A DNA stretch of 64,000 nt from Diphasiastrum complanatum (GCA_029204225.1 CM055101.1:64012671-64076670), one strand, 5' to 3'. Counted from the first letter of the stretch, positions 1-10,649 are shown. The notes: generated by a model not told the origin, from the letters alone. Numbers and translations: made by a program.

Positions 1-558
1 AGGTTCAAACTATTGCAATTTTTGCAGCATTCTTCGGCAATCAACTAGCATGGAACATACTTATTTCCAACATCATTTGTATGTGACTCGTTCTTAGAAA
101 CAATCCTCATGATCCCTTCCTTTGAATTCTTCGACCATTGTAAAGCTTGACAGAGCTTCGTGTTACTACTCAATGGCAACACTTCATGACTTCCAATTCC
201 ATGTTACAGCTTTAGTTCAGCTTGGATACTTTTGTGGTACTACACATTCAGCACATGCAAACTTGTGCCAAGCTACAACATTGATACCTTGCAACAACAA
301 CTTCAACATATGCATTTTCTTTTTGCAATTTTGTAGTTTGTGGCATTTACATAAGTTACATTTTCTAGCCCACATTAAGGACAAAAAGTTTTGTTTGAGT
401 GACAATTTTTTGTATGCCTAATTGAGGACAATATTTTGAAGTAGGAGAGAGTTAAGATCAAACTTACAACATAGTGCCCCATTCCTTCAGTGTCCTAAGT
501 CTAGATAAGATTAAGGGATCTTAGCCCTAATATGGTAACATCCTAAAAGGTTACATAA
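1..558. other. AT-rich flank, no gene recognised
   Basis: No reading frame here resembles a known protein and no splice-bounded exon was convincing. The short open frames on both strands are low-complexity and start inside unremarkable DNA. The stretch serves only as the left flank of the small hAT-type element that follows. Confidence 0.5.
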
Positions 559-566
559 GGATGTTC

Positions 567-910
567 CATAGAACCCACGGTTCTCAGAACCGTGGGTCCT
601 GAGAACTGTGGGGTGAACCGTACCACGGTTCACGAACTGTGGTACGGTTCCTCCAATTAATTAATTAATTTCCTTTATTTCACAAATTTTAGAAATGGTC
701 CTCAGATTTCACAGATTTTTGGCATTACATAGATTTCACAGATTCAAATGATTTCACAGATTTTTTAGGCCTTTTTTTGCATATTTTTGGGGGTGGGAAA
801 CTAAAAAAAAAATTAATCAATAAATTGGACGGTTCACCATGGTTCAACCTTAAATTTTTGGTGAACTGTACGGTTCTGAGAACCGTGGTGAACCGTCCAC
901 GGTATCTATG
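567..910. mobile_element. hAT-type MITE, 344 bp, with 8-bp target duplication
   Basis: The element starts CATAGAACCCACGG and ends CCACGGTATCTATG, so both ends read CATAGA inward. It is flanked on both sides by GGATGTTC (559-566 and 911-918), an exact 8-bp direct repeat of the length typical for hAT insertions. It has no coding capacity. The interior holds strong odd-length palindromes: 11-nt arms around a single C at 574-596, a near-perfect inverted repeat built on GAACCGTACCACGGTTC around 615-650, and ACGGTTCT-G-AGAACCGT close to the right end. The ends and palindromes resemble those of the large hAT element 460 bp away, so it is probably a non-autonomous relative. Confidence 0.85.
574..596. 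repeat. Perfect odd palindrome in MITE left end
   Basis: Eleven bases (574-584) are followed by a single C (585) and then the exact reverse complement (586-596). The core reads ACGGTTCT-C-AGAACCGT. The same core with G at the centre recurs near the right end of the MITE. Confidence 0.9.
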
Positions 911-918
911 GGATGTTC

Positions 919-1364
919 CAAATCAATATAGATAGAGTTGTTAATGACACAACAGCTTATGCTCTCGTCTACTCTTTACTTCTTTGTAGGAAACTCATTA
1001 CTCTTCCATGTATGATGTAAAGGATCAGCCATTGACTATATTTTATGTTCTTTCAGTATGTTAATTGGAGGATGCTATTAGTTTCATCTTTTATGATTTA
1101 TTGTTCTCAAGTGATGCCATATCTATGATTATGTGTTCATAACTATACCATTGTGAAAGCCCTACAAAGGAACTCGAGACATCTAAATCATCAATTATAG
1201 AACAACTATTAGAGATCTTACTTATAATGTTTTGTATGCCCTTAAGGAACCTTTATTCCAAGAAGCTACTAGATTCGGGCTGATATCACCTGGCCACATC
1301 CAAGGTACTAAAATATATATGATTGCAAAGTTATACCATTTCAACAATTTAATAAGGGAAATTG
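919..1364. other. AT-rich interval between two hAT insertions, no gene
   Basis: No supported coding sequence or repeat was seen. It separates the MITE from the large hAT element and ends in the left copy of the large element's target duplication. Confidence 0.5.
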
Positions 1365-1372
1365 GTATGAAC
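1365..1372. repeat. hAT target-site duplication, left copy
   Basis: GTATGAAC, identical to 11935-11942 immediately outside the other terminus. Confidence 0.92.
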
Positions 1373-1385
1373 CATAGTTGCACAG
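1373..1385. repeat. hAT terminal inverted repeat, left
   Basis: CATAGTTGCACAG, matching the reverse complement of 11922-11934 at 12 of 13 positions. Confidence 0.9.
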
Positions 1386-1441
1386 AATCGCGATTCTGGG
1401 ACTGAGCGCTTTCGGAAATCACGTTTCTGAGAAACGTGATT
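1383..1441. repeat. Subterminal palindromes of the hAT left end
   Basis: A perfect 16-bp palindrome CAGAATCGCGATTCTG occupies 1383-1398. A second palindrome at 1417-1441 has 12-nt arms around a single G and contains ACGTTTCT-G-AGAAACGT. CAGAATCG is then repeated at 1449 and 1462. Clustered subterminal motifs of this kind are transposase-binding sites in other hAT elements. That role here is inferred. Confidence 0.8.
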
Positions 1442-1549
1442 CTCGGCCCAGAATCGCATTCCAGAATCGTGCAAAAAAAAATCAATAAATTAAAAATTTT
1501 GAACACCTCTTCACGGCCAGAATCACGCCAGCCATTAAGGTGTTAAATT

Positions 1550-2336
1550 TTTTTGTTTTGAGCTGTAGGCGTCGGATCTTGGCGTGTGGATAGTCGACAG
1601 GCATCTACTCAGCGATACGGAGGTGGTGTGCACGGTGCCAGGGGGATCTGAGCTTCGTGGAGATCGAAACGATCAGTTTTCGATTTTTGGTAAGTGTAGG
1701 CTTGTTTTTTTTGCAAGTGTTGACATTGAGCTGTAGGCAACCAAATCAAGCGTAGTTTGGCTCTAGACCACCTTTCTTCATGCCCACGGTGATTCCTACG
1801 GGGTCAGTTTCAACCATTACGGCACACCTTGCGAGATTTGAACACCACAATCCAAATGCTTGTTTCTTTTTGCCATTTTCAGAAAATGGCTCCTGGGCAA
1901 CCGATTCAGGTGATGTCTGAGCCTAGAATGCATTTCCACATGCCCACACAGACTCCTATGACATCCGTTCTGCCCGTCTACGTCCGTAGCACAAATTTCA
2001 ATTTTCTTGCCCTAATTCCATGATTTTTAGGGTTTAGGGTTAGAGCATCGTGCAAGCATCTGCCAGTAGCGTGGTTTAGGCCTACACTGGACTCCTAGAC
2101 GCCTGCAAGGACTAGCGTCAGTCGCCCGTTTTCACTCGCACTGAAATTATTCTATCCCTCGCCCTGTCTCGTGTGTTTTTGGCACTTGCTATGATGTTGC
2201 TAGAATCAATGTGACGCGTGCTCGGATGTGTTCAGCTCTGTTTTAGGCTGGTAATGTTTTTCAATGCAGTGTGTTTTCTTCTACTGAACGGTTGTTTGCT
2301 TGTTTTTGTTCACAAGTTTGATCTCGTGTGGACACG
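1550..2336 (+). other. hAT leader region, probable 5' untranslated and intronic DNA
   Basis: No protein-like frame was recognised. A good splice donor context (ttttggtaagtg) lies near 1690, so part of this may be a leader exon and intron of the transposase gene. This is inference from position and one motif only. Confidence 0.35.
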
Positions 2337-3220
2337 ATGCCGGTGCAGGGCCGAGGCCTTTGGGGCGAGGTTGAGCTTACTGAGGGGGATGTGGCTACAC
2401 ACCATGGCTCGGGAGTCCGTAGATAGAGATGCTTGCATTGTGGTGGTCAGCACGTTCTAGGCAGGGTTTAGGTGCAGTGCATGGTCCAGGCGGTGCCACT
2501 CCAGTTCCACCCGCAGCAGCAGGGCTTACTTTAGAGGGGAGAGCGTCACATGAGCAGGTTGGATCAGCAGCAGCAGGTCCTTCTCGTCCCTCCTCTTCTT
2601 CGGCGGCAGATGCAGCACATGGTTTGACAGGTCCTCCCGGTCCATGCTGCTAAACACATCTCAACTATTGTCTAAATTTTTCACTGAATGTCTGTGTTGC
2701 AGGTCACATCTACGGCCATGCGCCTGGTCACTTTTGTTACCAGGAAGAGGCGTGTGTTGGCCCTATTCCGCACCTTCTCGCACCTGAACCTGAAGAAGCC
2801 AGCACCCACACGCTTTGCCTTTTACATTTTGGTGCTAGAGCGATTAGTATTGGTGAAGGACGCATTGAGGCGGATGGTTTCCAGCGAGTCCTTCCGAGAG
2901 TTCATGGACGTCCCACATGCGGCGTTTTTCCGGTCCACTGTGTTCGGTGAGCCATTCTGGAGAGATGCTGAGGAGATTACTGGGGTCCTTCTACCCATTT
3001 TCAGAGTGCTGCGCCTGGTAGACCGTGAGGGGTGCACTCTCGGCCTCATTTACGAGTTCATGGCCCGCATCGGCGAGGGGATGCAGACGTCAGCCTTGGT
3101 CGAGCACAGGTATGACTCTTCAGTGTCTAGTTTGGTGTTTCTCAGTCAAGTCTGATTCGATTCTTTTATGCTATGGCAGCTATGGTTACATGATTGTTGT
3201 GATTTGCCTACTGCAGGAGG

Positions 3221-3225
3221 CGCGA
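3221..3225. repeat. Gypsy element target-site duplication, left copy
   Basis: CGCGA precedes the 5' LTR and is repeated exactly at 9858-9862 after the 3' LTR. Ty3/gypsy integrases normally make 5-bp duplications. Confidence 0.92.
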
Positions 3226-3669
3226 TGTTAGGGACCCAACTCCGTTGGGTCCCAAACCCAGACTTGAGACCAGACGATGACTGGGCCTGTAGACTTGACC
3301 GGTGACTCGTGAACCTGCATGGTTGCCACGTGTCATGATCCAGGAGTGCACATGGCTTGGAGTCTCTCTCCTTGGAGGTATACAAGGGGAGGACTCATTT
3401 GCCATCCATTCTGTCTACCTAGGAGGAGGTGGATGGAGAGCGTGTGCACGGCCAGGATGTATTGCTAGCGTGAGGCAGGAGATGGCTGAGAGCCTAGGCG
3501 GTGGTATGGGACGCCGTCTGAATGGAGGTCGGATCCAGCTCGATACGGTCACAGGCCAGGGCACGGTGGGTGGACCCGGATTAGGTCCTATGGCGGGGTG
3601 GAACGTGAATCATTCGGTCTCTTGTGGTTAACCGACACCTGGAGGTTTGCAACAAGTAAGTTTGTAACA
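3226..3669 (+). repeat. 5' LTR of the chromovirus
   Basis: 444 bp, TGTTAGGG...TTTGTAACA. It carries a TATA-like TATACAAG at 3379-3386 that probably sets the transcription start. Its partner is 9418-9857. Confidence 0.93.
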
Positions 3670-3671
3670 TA

Positions 3672-3683
3672 TGGTATCAGAGC
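3672..3683 (+). other. Primer-binding site, initiator Met-tRNA type
   Basis: TGGTATCAGAGC begins two bases after the 5' LTR. This sequence is complementary to the 3' end of plant initiator methionine tRNA and is the usual PBS of many plant LTR elements. Confidence 0.92.
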
Positions 3684-4604
3684 CATTGCATACTGAAAGC
3701 AGGTGCGTTGATCCGTAGTTGATTTCTTGTAATTTACGATGCTTCTGACGGGATTCAAAATGGTTTTAAAATGTATTTTTTATGCACCCCTTGGTGTTTT
3801 GTCCTTAGCTGTTTTTGGGCTTTTTTGAAAGAAAATTCAAAAAAAAAAAAAAAAACAGTAGGGCCCCTGATACGCTGCCACGTGGCACTGTCCAGTCCCG
3901 GACAGGTGGCAGAAGAGAGCGAATCTTGTTTCCGCTCAGATCCGAAGTACAGGGTTGATCTTTCAGGGGCCCCCCAGCATGACAAAAAACTAGTTGATCG
4001 CTGTTTATCCAAAGGGGGTCTCTTGCCTTCACAAAAATGTAAAATTTGTAATAAATGAACCTTCAAATCGCTGTTCAGGGGCGGACACGTGTCTTCCAGA
4101 TTGTGTAGACATTTCCGCTGGGCCAGTAGTGAGCGGACAGCAGTTCCGCGAGCCTCAATCTTTTTTAATTTAAAAATAATGTAAGCCCCCTGTTGCAATG
4201 AACTGCAACGATGTTGATAGGGGTCTGAAAACCAGTGATGAAGGCTTGAAGGCCAGTGTAACTCCTGGAAGGGGTGAGGTGGCATCTATTTGCCACGTGG
4301 GATGGAAACTAACCAATCCCTTGGTTGTGTTTAAGCTTAGCGGCAAAGGAATGTCACTTGGCAGATGGTAAGCAAGCATGGAGAGGGAGGCATACCTCTC
4401 CTATGCAAGAGTTTTTTTGGGAAGAAGAGGTGGAGGTGGTGGTGCATCCTTCTGCTTGCTCTCTCTTATTCCTCTTGGCAGCCATGGACAATACCATTTG
4501 GTTTGTAAAGAGACAGCAAGAGTAGTTTGTATTTACCTTCCTTGAGTAGCTTTTGATTCTCTTCTATCTTCTCTTCTTAATTCACCTCTCTTCTCTCTGT
4601 AAAA

Positions 4605-5864
4605 ATGGAGCCTACTCCTACTACACAGCCTATGTCCCCTGTTCATGAGGCTACAGTATCTGCCTCTGTCTTAGACCCTGATGCTTTGATGCTGGCTATT
4701 AACAGTCTACAGCAACAGATTGTGGATATGCAAGCTAAGCACAGTCGGGATCAGCAGGACCTCAAGGAATTGACGCAGCTAAGGCAATTGGTGCATCAAC
4801 CCTTGTTTACTCCTGAAGTTTTTGCTGGGGAAAAGAAAGATAGAACCCCGGAGGCGGTCTTGCAATGGCTGGATCGATGGAATTCGCACTTTTCCATGCA
4901 CGATTCATCCGAGGACAACAAGATCAATCTAGTCGTCATGTACCTGCGAGGTAAAGCTTTTACCTGGTGGCAAGATATAAGGGGTAAGCCTGAAGTTCCT
5001 AGGAATTGGGAGGATTTCTGTAAGGCCTTTAAGGCGGCCTTCCTTCCTATTCTTGATGATTTTGAATTCTACCATCACTATGCAACGATCCATATGGGAA
5101 ACCGGCCCCTGGATCAGTATTTGCAAGAATTTCAAGACGTCTATTCTCGTTTTGCAACTAGAATAGATCCTTTGCTAGTAAAGTTGCATTTCATACTGGG
5201 GTTACCAAGAGACTACCAGCTAGAGGTCAAGAGGAACCAGCCTCTTACCCTCGAGGATGCTGGTCGCTTTGCCAGAATCTACGATGATACTCGTACCACA
5301 GCTAAGCCTGAGACTGGGGTCTTACCCGACGTAAAGGGTAAGAGGCCTTTCTTTCCAAAGAAATCGAAAGATAAGGCAAAGGAAGGGGCTTCAGGTTCAG
5401 GGAAATCGAAGAAAAAATCTACCTTGGACCAGGAAACCTTCATGAAAGCCAGAAGCGACAATCTATGCTTTAATTGCATGGAACCAGGTCATGTCGCGAA
5501 GGAATGTCCAAAGAAACGGAAAGCTAAAGGGGCATCTTTTAAGACGCCCGGTAACTCTAGCATATCTAGTGTACCACATCTTTCCTTTGCTGGTAATTCT
5601 GTGTGTGAGCATTGTTGTTTTAATACGGCTGTTTTTGGCCCTCATGACCTCATTCGGATGAAGGGGGTTGTGGGTGGTCAAGCCGTAACTATTTTATTTG
5701 ACGATGGTTCCACACATAATTTTATTAACGCTAATTTGTTGCAGAAGCTAAAGGTGGAAACAAGGCAAAGTGACCACCGATACACAGTGAAGCTGGCAAC
5801 TGGAGCAGAAAGCCAAGTTTGGGACCAGATAGTCCCACGTCTACCAATAGAGATTCAAGCCTAA
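4605..5864 (+). CDS. gag: Chromovirus Gag with zinc knuckle, running into protease
   Basis: A 419-codon frame. Residues about 65-235 form a retrotransposon Gag domain (VLQWLDRW, GKAFTWWQDI, YLQEFQDVYSRF). A basic linker follows, then a CCHC zinc knuckle C-F-N-C-MEPGH-VAKE-C near residue 290. The last 80 residues enter the aspartic protease, with LFDDGSTHNF where a D-S/T-G triad is expected. The second position is D, which is unusual. The frame is closed by TAA at 5862, but protein-like sequence continues in the same frame (NLDMVDVILGKEW), so this stop is a mutation or marks an ancestral Gag-Pol. The long leader from the LTR end (3670) to the ATG carries no other frame of note. Confidence 0.88.
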   Translation: MEPTPTTQPMSPVHEATVSASVLDPDALMLAINSLQQQIVDMQAKHSRDQQDLKELTQLRQLVHQPLFTPEVFAGEKKDRTPEAVLQWLDRWNSHFSMHDSSEDNKINLVVMYLRGKAFTWWQDIRGKPEVPRNWEDFCKAFKAAFLPILDDFEFYHHYATIHMGNRPLDQYLQEFQDVYSRFATRIDPLLVKLHFILGLPRDYQLEVKRNQPLTLEDAGRFARIYDDTRTTAKPETGVLPDVKGKRPFFPKKSKDKAKEGASGSGKSKKKSTLDQETFMKARSDNLCFNCMEPGHVAKECPKKRKAKGASFKTPGNSSISSVPHLSFAGNSVCEHCCFNTAVFGPHDLIRMKGVVGGQAVTILFDDGSTHNFINANLLQKLKVETRQSDHRYTVKLATGAESQVWDQIVPRLPIEIQA

Positions 5865-7260
5865 AAGGATAAATTAGACTTTCATATTATGAATCTAGAT
5901 ATGGTAGATGTTATACTTGGTAAAGAGTGGTTCTATGAGAGGAACGAGTCTATGAAGAAAATCTATGTAACACACAGTTTGTCGTTCTTACATAACGGCT
6001 CACTCATAGAATTGAATGGAAATGTTGATATTTCTACTCCGTATATGCTTTCTGCTTTGGAAACTGTTAAATGTATGGATATTGTGGATTGCAGTTCTTA
6101 CCTATGTTGGTTAAAAGATTTTACTTACCATGAAGAACGTAGTTTGCAATTTTACAATCTCCAAATGGAATTAATGTCTAATAACCTAAAACAAGAAAAT
6201 TCCCCGGAAGGTGAAATTTTTAGGAAACTTAGACAAGAATTTAACGATGTATTTCCTCAGCAGCTTCTCGAGGGTCTTCCCCCCTCTAGGGGTGTTGACC
6301 ATGGTATTAAACTGATTCTTGGTAGTTCTCCTATATCACTGTATCCATAGAGGATGAGTACTACTGAAGAGGATGAGGTTTATAGGCAACTGCAAAATTA
6401 CCTTAAGATGGGCCATGTTAGGCCTAGTAAATCTCCCTGGGGGGCACCTGTGCTCCTTGTTGATAAAAAAGACGGAGGCACTCGTCTTTGTGTGGACTTT
6501 AAAAAGTTGAATAAGTTAACGATTAAAAACCGTTATCCTTTGCCGCGAATGGATGAACTGGTTGATCGATTGCATGGTGCAAAGTACTTCACCAAAATCG
6601 ATTTGAGATCAGGGTATCATCAGATTCGCATAAAGACTGAGGATATTGAAAAAACCGGGTTTAGAACTAGGTATGGCCATTATGAGTTTCTGGTTTTACC
6701 ATTTGGCTTGACAAATGCTCCAGCGACTTTCCAGCAAATGATGAACGATCTTCTTCGTCCATATCTGGGAAAGTTCGTAATAGTCTACTTGGATGATATT
6801 CTCATCTATAGCAAGACCTTGGAGGAGCATGAGGAGCATCTCAGGATTGTCTTAAAGTTACTTAGACAGCTTTTTGCCAAGGAATCCAAATGTGTGTTCT
6901 TCCAGAAAAGGTTGTTATACCTTGGTCACATTATTTCGGACCATGGGTTGGAAATTGACCCAAATAAAGTCCGACAAGTACGAGAATGGCCTATTCCTAA
7001 AACCATCCGGGAGGTTAAGTCCTCTTTGGGCTTTACGGGGTTTTTTCATAGATTCATCTTGAATTATGCATTAATTGCATTGGCTTTGACGAATGTCCTC
7101 AGAGGGGCTAAAAGAGTTAGCCGGCACAGTAAGTTCAGTCCTCCAGTTACTTGGACTGAAGAGTTGAATCAGAGTTTTGAGAACCTCAAATACTATGTAA
7201 TCACAGTGCCTATTCTACACATAGTGGATCCTAACAAGCCGTATGTACTTGAAACGGATG
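5865..7260 (+). pseudogene. pol: Protease end and reverse transcriptase of chromovirus
   Basis: Continues the gag frame. The protease C-terminal part ends in DVILGKEW, followed by a linker and the RT start. TAG at 6348 replaces the tyrosine expected before RMS. RT motifs are intact: [39 protein letters not shown], and the catalytic YLDDILIYS. The thumb region includes YLGHIIS and [12 protein letters not shown] one-base loss near 7261, just after ETDA, moves the RNase H into another frame. The length and order match full Ty3/gypsy RT. Confidence 0.88.
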
Positions 7261-7261
7261 C

Positions 7262-8734
7262 AGTGACTATGCTATAGGCGCAGTCCTATATCAGAATGGT
7301 AGACCGGTAGCTTTTGAAAGCAAAAAGCTGGACCCTGCTCAAAGGCGGTATTCCACCTATGACAAGGAACTTTTTGCTGTCAATAATGCCTTGAAAGTTT
7401 GGAGACATTACTTGTATGGCTCCCAGTTTACTATAGTTACTGACCATCAAGCGTTAAAGTATATTAACGATGCGGTCGACCTTAGGGGTCGTAAGGCCAG
7501 ATGGTCAGAGATGCTCCAAGAATTTCATTATGACATTGAGTACCGGAAGGGTACCTCTAATAGTGTCGCGGATGCCTTAAGCCAGATTGGAGAGGTTAAT
7601 CAGTTAAGCTTTTCTGAGATCCAATCTGAGTTGTATCTGTCCTTAAGAGATTTGTGTAAGACCGATAGGTACTTCGGTCGTATTTGGCTAGATGTCCTGG
7701 CAGGTTCTACTAGATCTAGTGATGAGCTTGGAATGCAGGATTCCAAGATTTCTCCTCAGGATAGGATACAGAAAGACTATTCCATTAGGAATGGGTTACT
7801 TTTCCGGAATGGAAAAGTTTGTGTGCCAGAAAATGATGATATAAGGGCCCAAATCCTGCATGAATGTCATGACAGCCCATGCGCAGGGCACCCTGGCGCT
7901 CAGAGGACACTTGACTTAGTAAAAAGGAACTTTTACTGGACAAATTTAAAAAGTCAAGTGGAGGCATATGTTCGAACGCCAGTGTGCGCAATGCCAAGTT
8001 AATAAAGCTGAAAGACTTAAGGCAGCTGGTTTGTTAATGCCCTTGGAAATTCCCGAAAGAAAGTGGGAAAGTATTTCCATGGACTTTGTGGTTGGGCTAC
8101 CTCGGACGGGGAAGCAAAATGATGCCATTTGAGTAATAGTTGACAGGTTAACTAAAATGGCGCAGTTCATACCAACCAAGCAAACTGTCAAAGCTTCTGA
8201 ACTTGCACAGCTTTTCGTGGAAAAGTTGTTCAGGTTGTTTGGTTTGCCGAATGACATTGTTAGTGATCGAGATCCAAAGTTCACTGGCAAATTCTGGCAA
8301 GCGGTCTTTGAGAAATTAGAGACCCTAAGTTTGGGGTCATCAGATCATCCTGAATCGGATGGTCAGACAAAGAGGACAAACAAGTCTATGGAAGATATGC
8401 TTCGGGCATATGTTTCCAGAAGACAGTCAGATTGGGAAAGGTACCTTCCAATGATTGAGTTTACGTATAATAGCGCAAAGCACTCAGCGACGGGTTTTAG
8501 TCCATTTTCTCTGATGTATGGTTTCCAGCCTAGGGCTCCCATTTCAGTGGGCCTCAAAGGCCTCGAGGTTAAAGCAGCAGTAGATTTCCTGCATGATATG
8601 CAAGAAATGTTGCTTGTGGCTCGCGACAACGTAAAAACGGCTCAGGATAGAGCCCAGTTTTACGCCAATCAAAACCGACAACCTAGGGTCAATGAGGAGG
8701 GGGCTTGGGTATATCTTAGAATTTCAAAGGATTC
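7262..8734 (+). pseudogene. pol: RNase H and integrase core of chromovirus
   Basis: RNase H is seen as GAVLYQNGRPVAFESKKL, YDKELFAV, TDHQAL and VADALS, with the expected acidic residues. Integrase follows: an H-H-C-C zinc region starting HECHDSPCAGHPG, with a frameshift near 7976 between its histidine and cysteine pairs. The catalytic core has D in SMDFVVGLP, D in DIVSDRDPKF and E in NKSMEDML, which is the DDE arrangement. TGA at 8130-8132 stands where tryptophan is expected before VIVDRLTK. The catalytic residues survive, but the reading frame does not. Confidence 0.87.
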
Positions 8735-9390
8735 TAAGGTACTAAGGACTGGAAAATGTCCTAAGTTATCACCTCGTTATGCAGGGCCATTCCGTATAGT
8801 AAAGAAGCTCCATCGGAATGCGTACCAGCTAGAACTTTCTCAAGGTGTTAAGGTACATCCAGTTTTTCACATTAGTCGTTTAAAGGAACGACTTGGTGGA
8901 AAGGATGACTTGATACCTCAGGAGGACTTAGTTCGGCTGGAGGACCTATCATCCATTGTACCTACTAAACCACAGGCCATTGTTGATGTACGTCAACGTG
9001 GACTCTAAGGTACCAAGGACTGGAAAATGTCCTAAGTTATCACCTCGTTATGCAGGGCCATTCCGTATAGTAATGAAACTCCATCAGAATGCGTACCAGC
9101 TAGAACTTCCTCAAGGTGTTAAGGTACATCCAGTTTTTCACATTAGTCGTTTAAAGGAACGACTTGGTGGAAACGATGACTTGATACCTCAAGAGGACTT
9201 AGTTCGGCTGGAGGACCTATTATCCTTTGTACCTACTGAACCACAGGCCATTGTTGATGTACGTCAACGTGGACTCAGAAACTGGCAGGTAACTGAGTAC
9301 TTGGTTCGTTGGAAAGGAAGTTCCGAGGACGATGACACTTGGGAGAAGGAACTTGACCTTAAAGTGAGATTCCCCGGATTCCTTCCTTAG
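8735..9390 (+). pseudogene. pol: Integrase C-terminus with 271-bp duplication and chromodomain
   Basis: The GPF/Y-type module (KLSPRYAGPFRI...VHPVFHISRLKERL) is present twice, at 8735-9005 and 9006-9276. The unit is 271 bp, not a multiple of three, so the first copy runs into a TAA at 9006-9008. The second copy continues into YLVRWKGSSEDDDTWE, a chromodomain-like end that places the element among chromoviruses, and stops at 9390. The two copies differ at several sites, so the duplication is not recent. The chromodomain in this group is thought to steer integration to heterochromatin. Confidence 0.88.
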
Positions 9391-9404
9391 ATAAGGAATT
9401 TTTT

Positions 9405-9417
9405 AAGGAAGAGGGAA
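9405..9417 (+). other. Polypurine tract
   Basis: AAGGAAGAGGGAA directly abuts the 3' LTR. It is the expected plus-strand primer position. Confidence 0.85.
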
Positions 9418-9857
9418 TGTTAGGGACCCAACTCCCTTGGGTCCCAAACCCAGACTTGAGACCAGACGATAACTGGGCCTGTAGACTTGAATGGTGACTC
9501 GTGAACCTGCATGGTTGCCATGTGTCATGATCCAGGAGTGCACATGGCTTGGAGTCTCTCTCCTTGGAGGTATACAAGGGGAGGAGGACTTATTTGCCAT
9601 CCATTTTGTCTACCTAGGAGGAGGTGGATGGAGAGCGTGTGCACGGCCAGGATGTATTGCTAGCGTGAGGCAGGGAGAGCCTAGGCGGTGGTATGGGACG
9701 CCGTCTGGGATGGAGGTCGGATCCAGCTTGATACGGTGACAGGCCAGGGCACGATGGGTGGACCCGAATTAGGTCCTATGGCGGGGTGGAACGTGAATCG
9801 TTCGGTCTCTTGTGGTTAACCGGCACCTGGAGGTTTGCAGCAAGTAAGTTTGTAACA
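9418..9857 (+). repeat. 3' LTR of the chromovirus
   Basis: 440 bp, TGTTAGGG...TTTGTAACA, partner of 3226-3669. Compared with the 5' LTR it has a 3-bp insertion, an 8-bp deletion, a 1-bp insertion and 15 substitutions by eye. Confidence 0.93.
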
Positions 9858-10649
9858 CGCGAGATCTCACGTATCTGGGAGGCCAGATGGGACTACTTCC
9901 ACCGACCCATCCACGTCGTAGCCCACATATTGCACCCCTTGTGGCGCGAGACTCTGGATCGGGACGATCGGGAGCTGCACCGGGGATGGGTGGAGTACAT
10001 GGAGCGCGTATGGCCTGGACCAGGTACGTGTGATAAATTGCTTGGTAGGCTAAGTACTGCAGTAGTGACTGTAGTGTGCTCATTGCTAGTGTGTGAATTC
10101 AAGAGGACTTACACGAGCCATGTTTTTTCTTCTGCCAACAGGTCCGATGCTCACTAACATTGCATACCAGCTGCTGATCTTTGAGCGCTACCAGTTTCCT
10201 TTCGATGGAGAGCAGAGTCGGCGGAGGGAGGATATGTTGAGGCCTGTTTCATGGTGGGGCTACCATGGGCGCGGCACAGGTGACCTGCGACGACTGGCCG
10301 AGAGAGTCCTTGCACAGGACTGTTCAACAGGAGCGTGCGAGCGAAATTGGAGCACCTGGGCCTTGTATCACATGTAGAAGAGGAACAGGTTGTCCATCGA
10401 GCAGTGTAGGCGGTTGGTGTTTGTGAACACCAACGGTCGTATGCTGAGGCGCACACGAGGAGGGGGACAGATACTCGAGGTGAGTCACATCATCACCCCC
10501 TGTTTCTTGCTGTGCTTTGACGAACTGAATTGCTTTTGAATTATGCAATGAATTGCTGACAACAATGTATTGTTTTCTGTTGCAAGTGAACCCTGACACT
10601 TGCTTGGTGGATTCGGCAGCTGCTGCTCCTCGGGCACCACCCACGCAGG

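Larger units (their letters stand above)
3226..9857 (+). mobile_element. Ty3/gypsy chromovirus, structurally complete, coding-dead
   Basis: It has two LTRs (TG...CA), a Met-tRNA type primer site just inside the left one, gag, protease, reverse transcriptase, RNase H, integrase with a chromodomain-like C-terminus, a purine tract and a second LTR, all in gypsy order. An exact 5-bp duplication CGCGA flanks it. By eye the LTRs differ by 15 substitutions and three small indels over about 436 aligned bases. Coding damage includes stops at 5862, 6348 and 8130, frameshifts near 7261 and 7976, and a 271-bp tandem duplication at 8735-9276. It landed in an exon of the hAT transposase gene, so it is younger than the hAT insertion. 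Confidence 0.95.
2337..10479 (+). pseudogene. hAT transposase gene, split by a retrotransposon
   Basis: Encodes a hAT-family transposase. A possible start at 2337 leads into a CLHC pair that looks like the first half of a BED zinc finger and carries an in-frame TAG at 2424. Exon 2703-3109 follows a CAG acceptor. It encodes the TRFA...ER...ALRRM and RVLRLVD...IYEFMARI segments of the RNase-H-like core. The next exon begins at 3217, is interrupted at 3225 by the gypsy element, and resumes at 9863 with the RW...RPIHVVAHILHP motif up to 10023. Exon 10142-10479 holds the C-terminal dimerisation region (PVSWWGYHG, CERNWS, KRNRL). The exons join in frame across GT..AG introns once the insertion is ignored. 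A TAG at 10375 breaks the dimerisation domain. The central DUF659-type segment was not found upstream, so the gene is also internally deleted. Confidence 0.85.
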
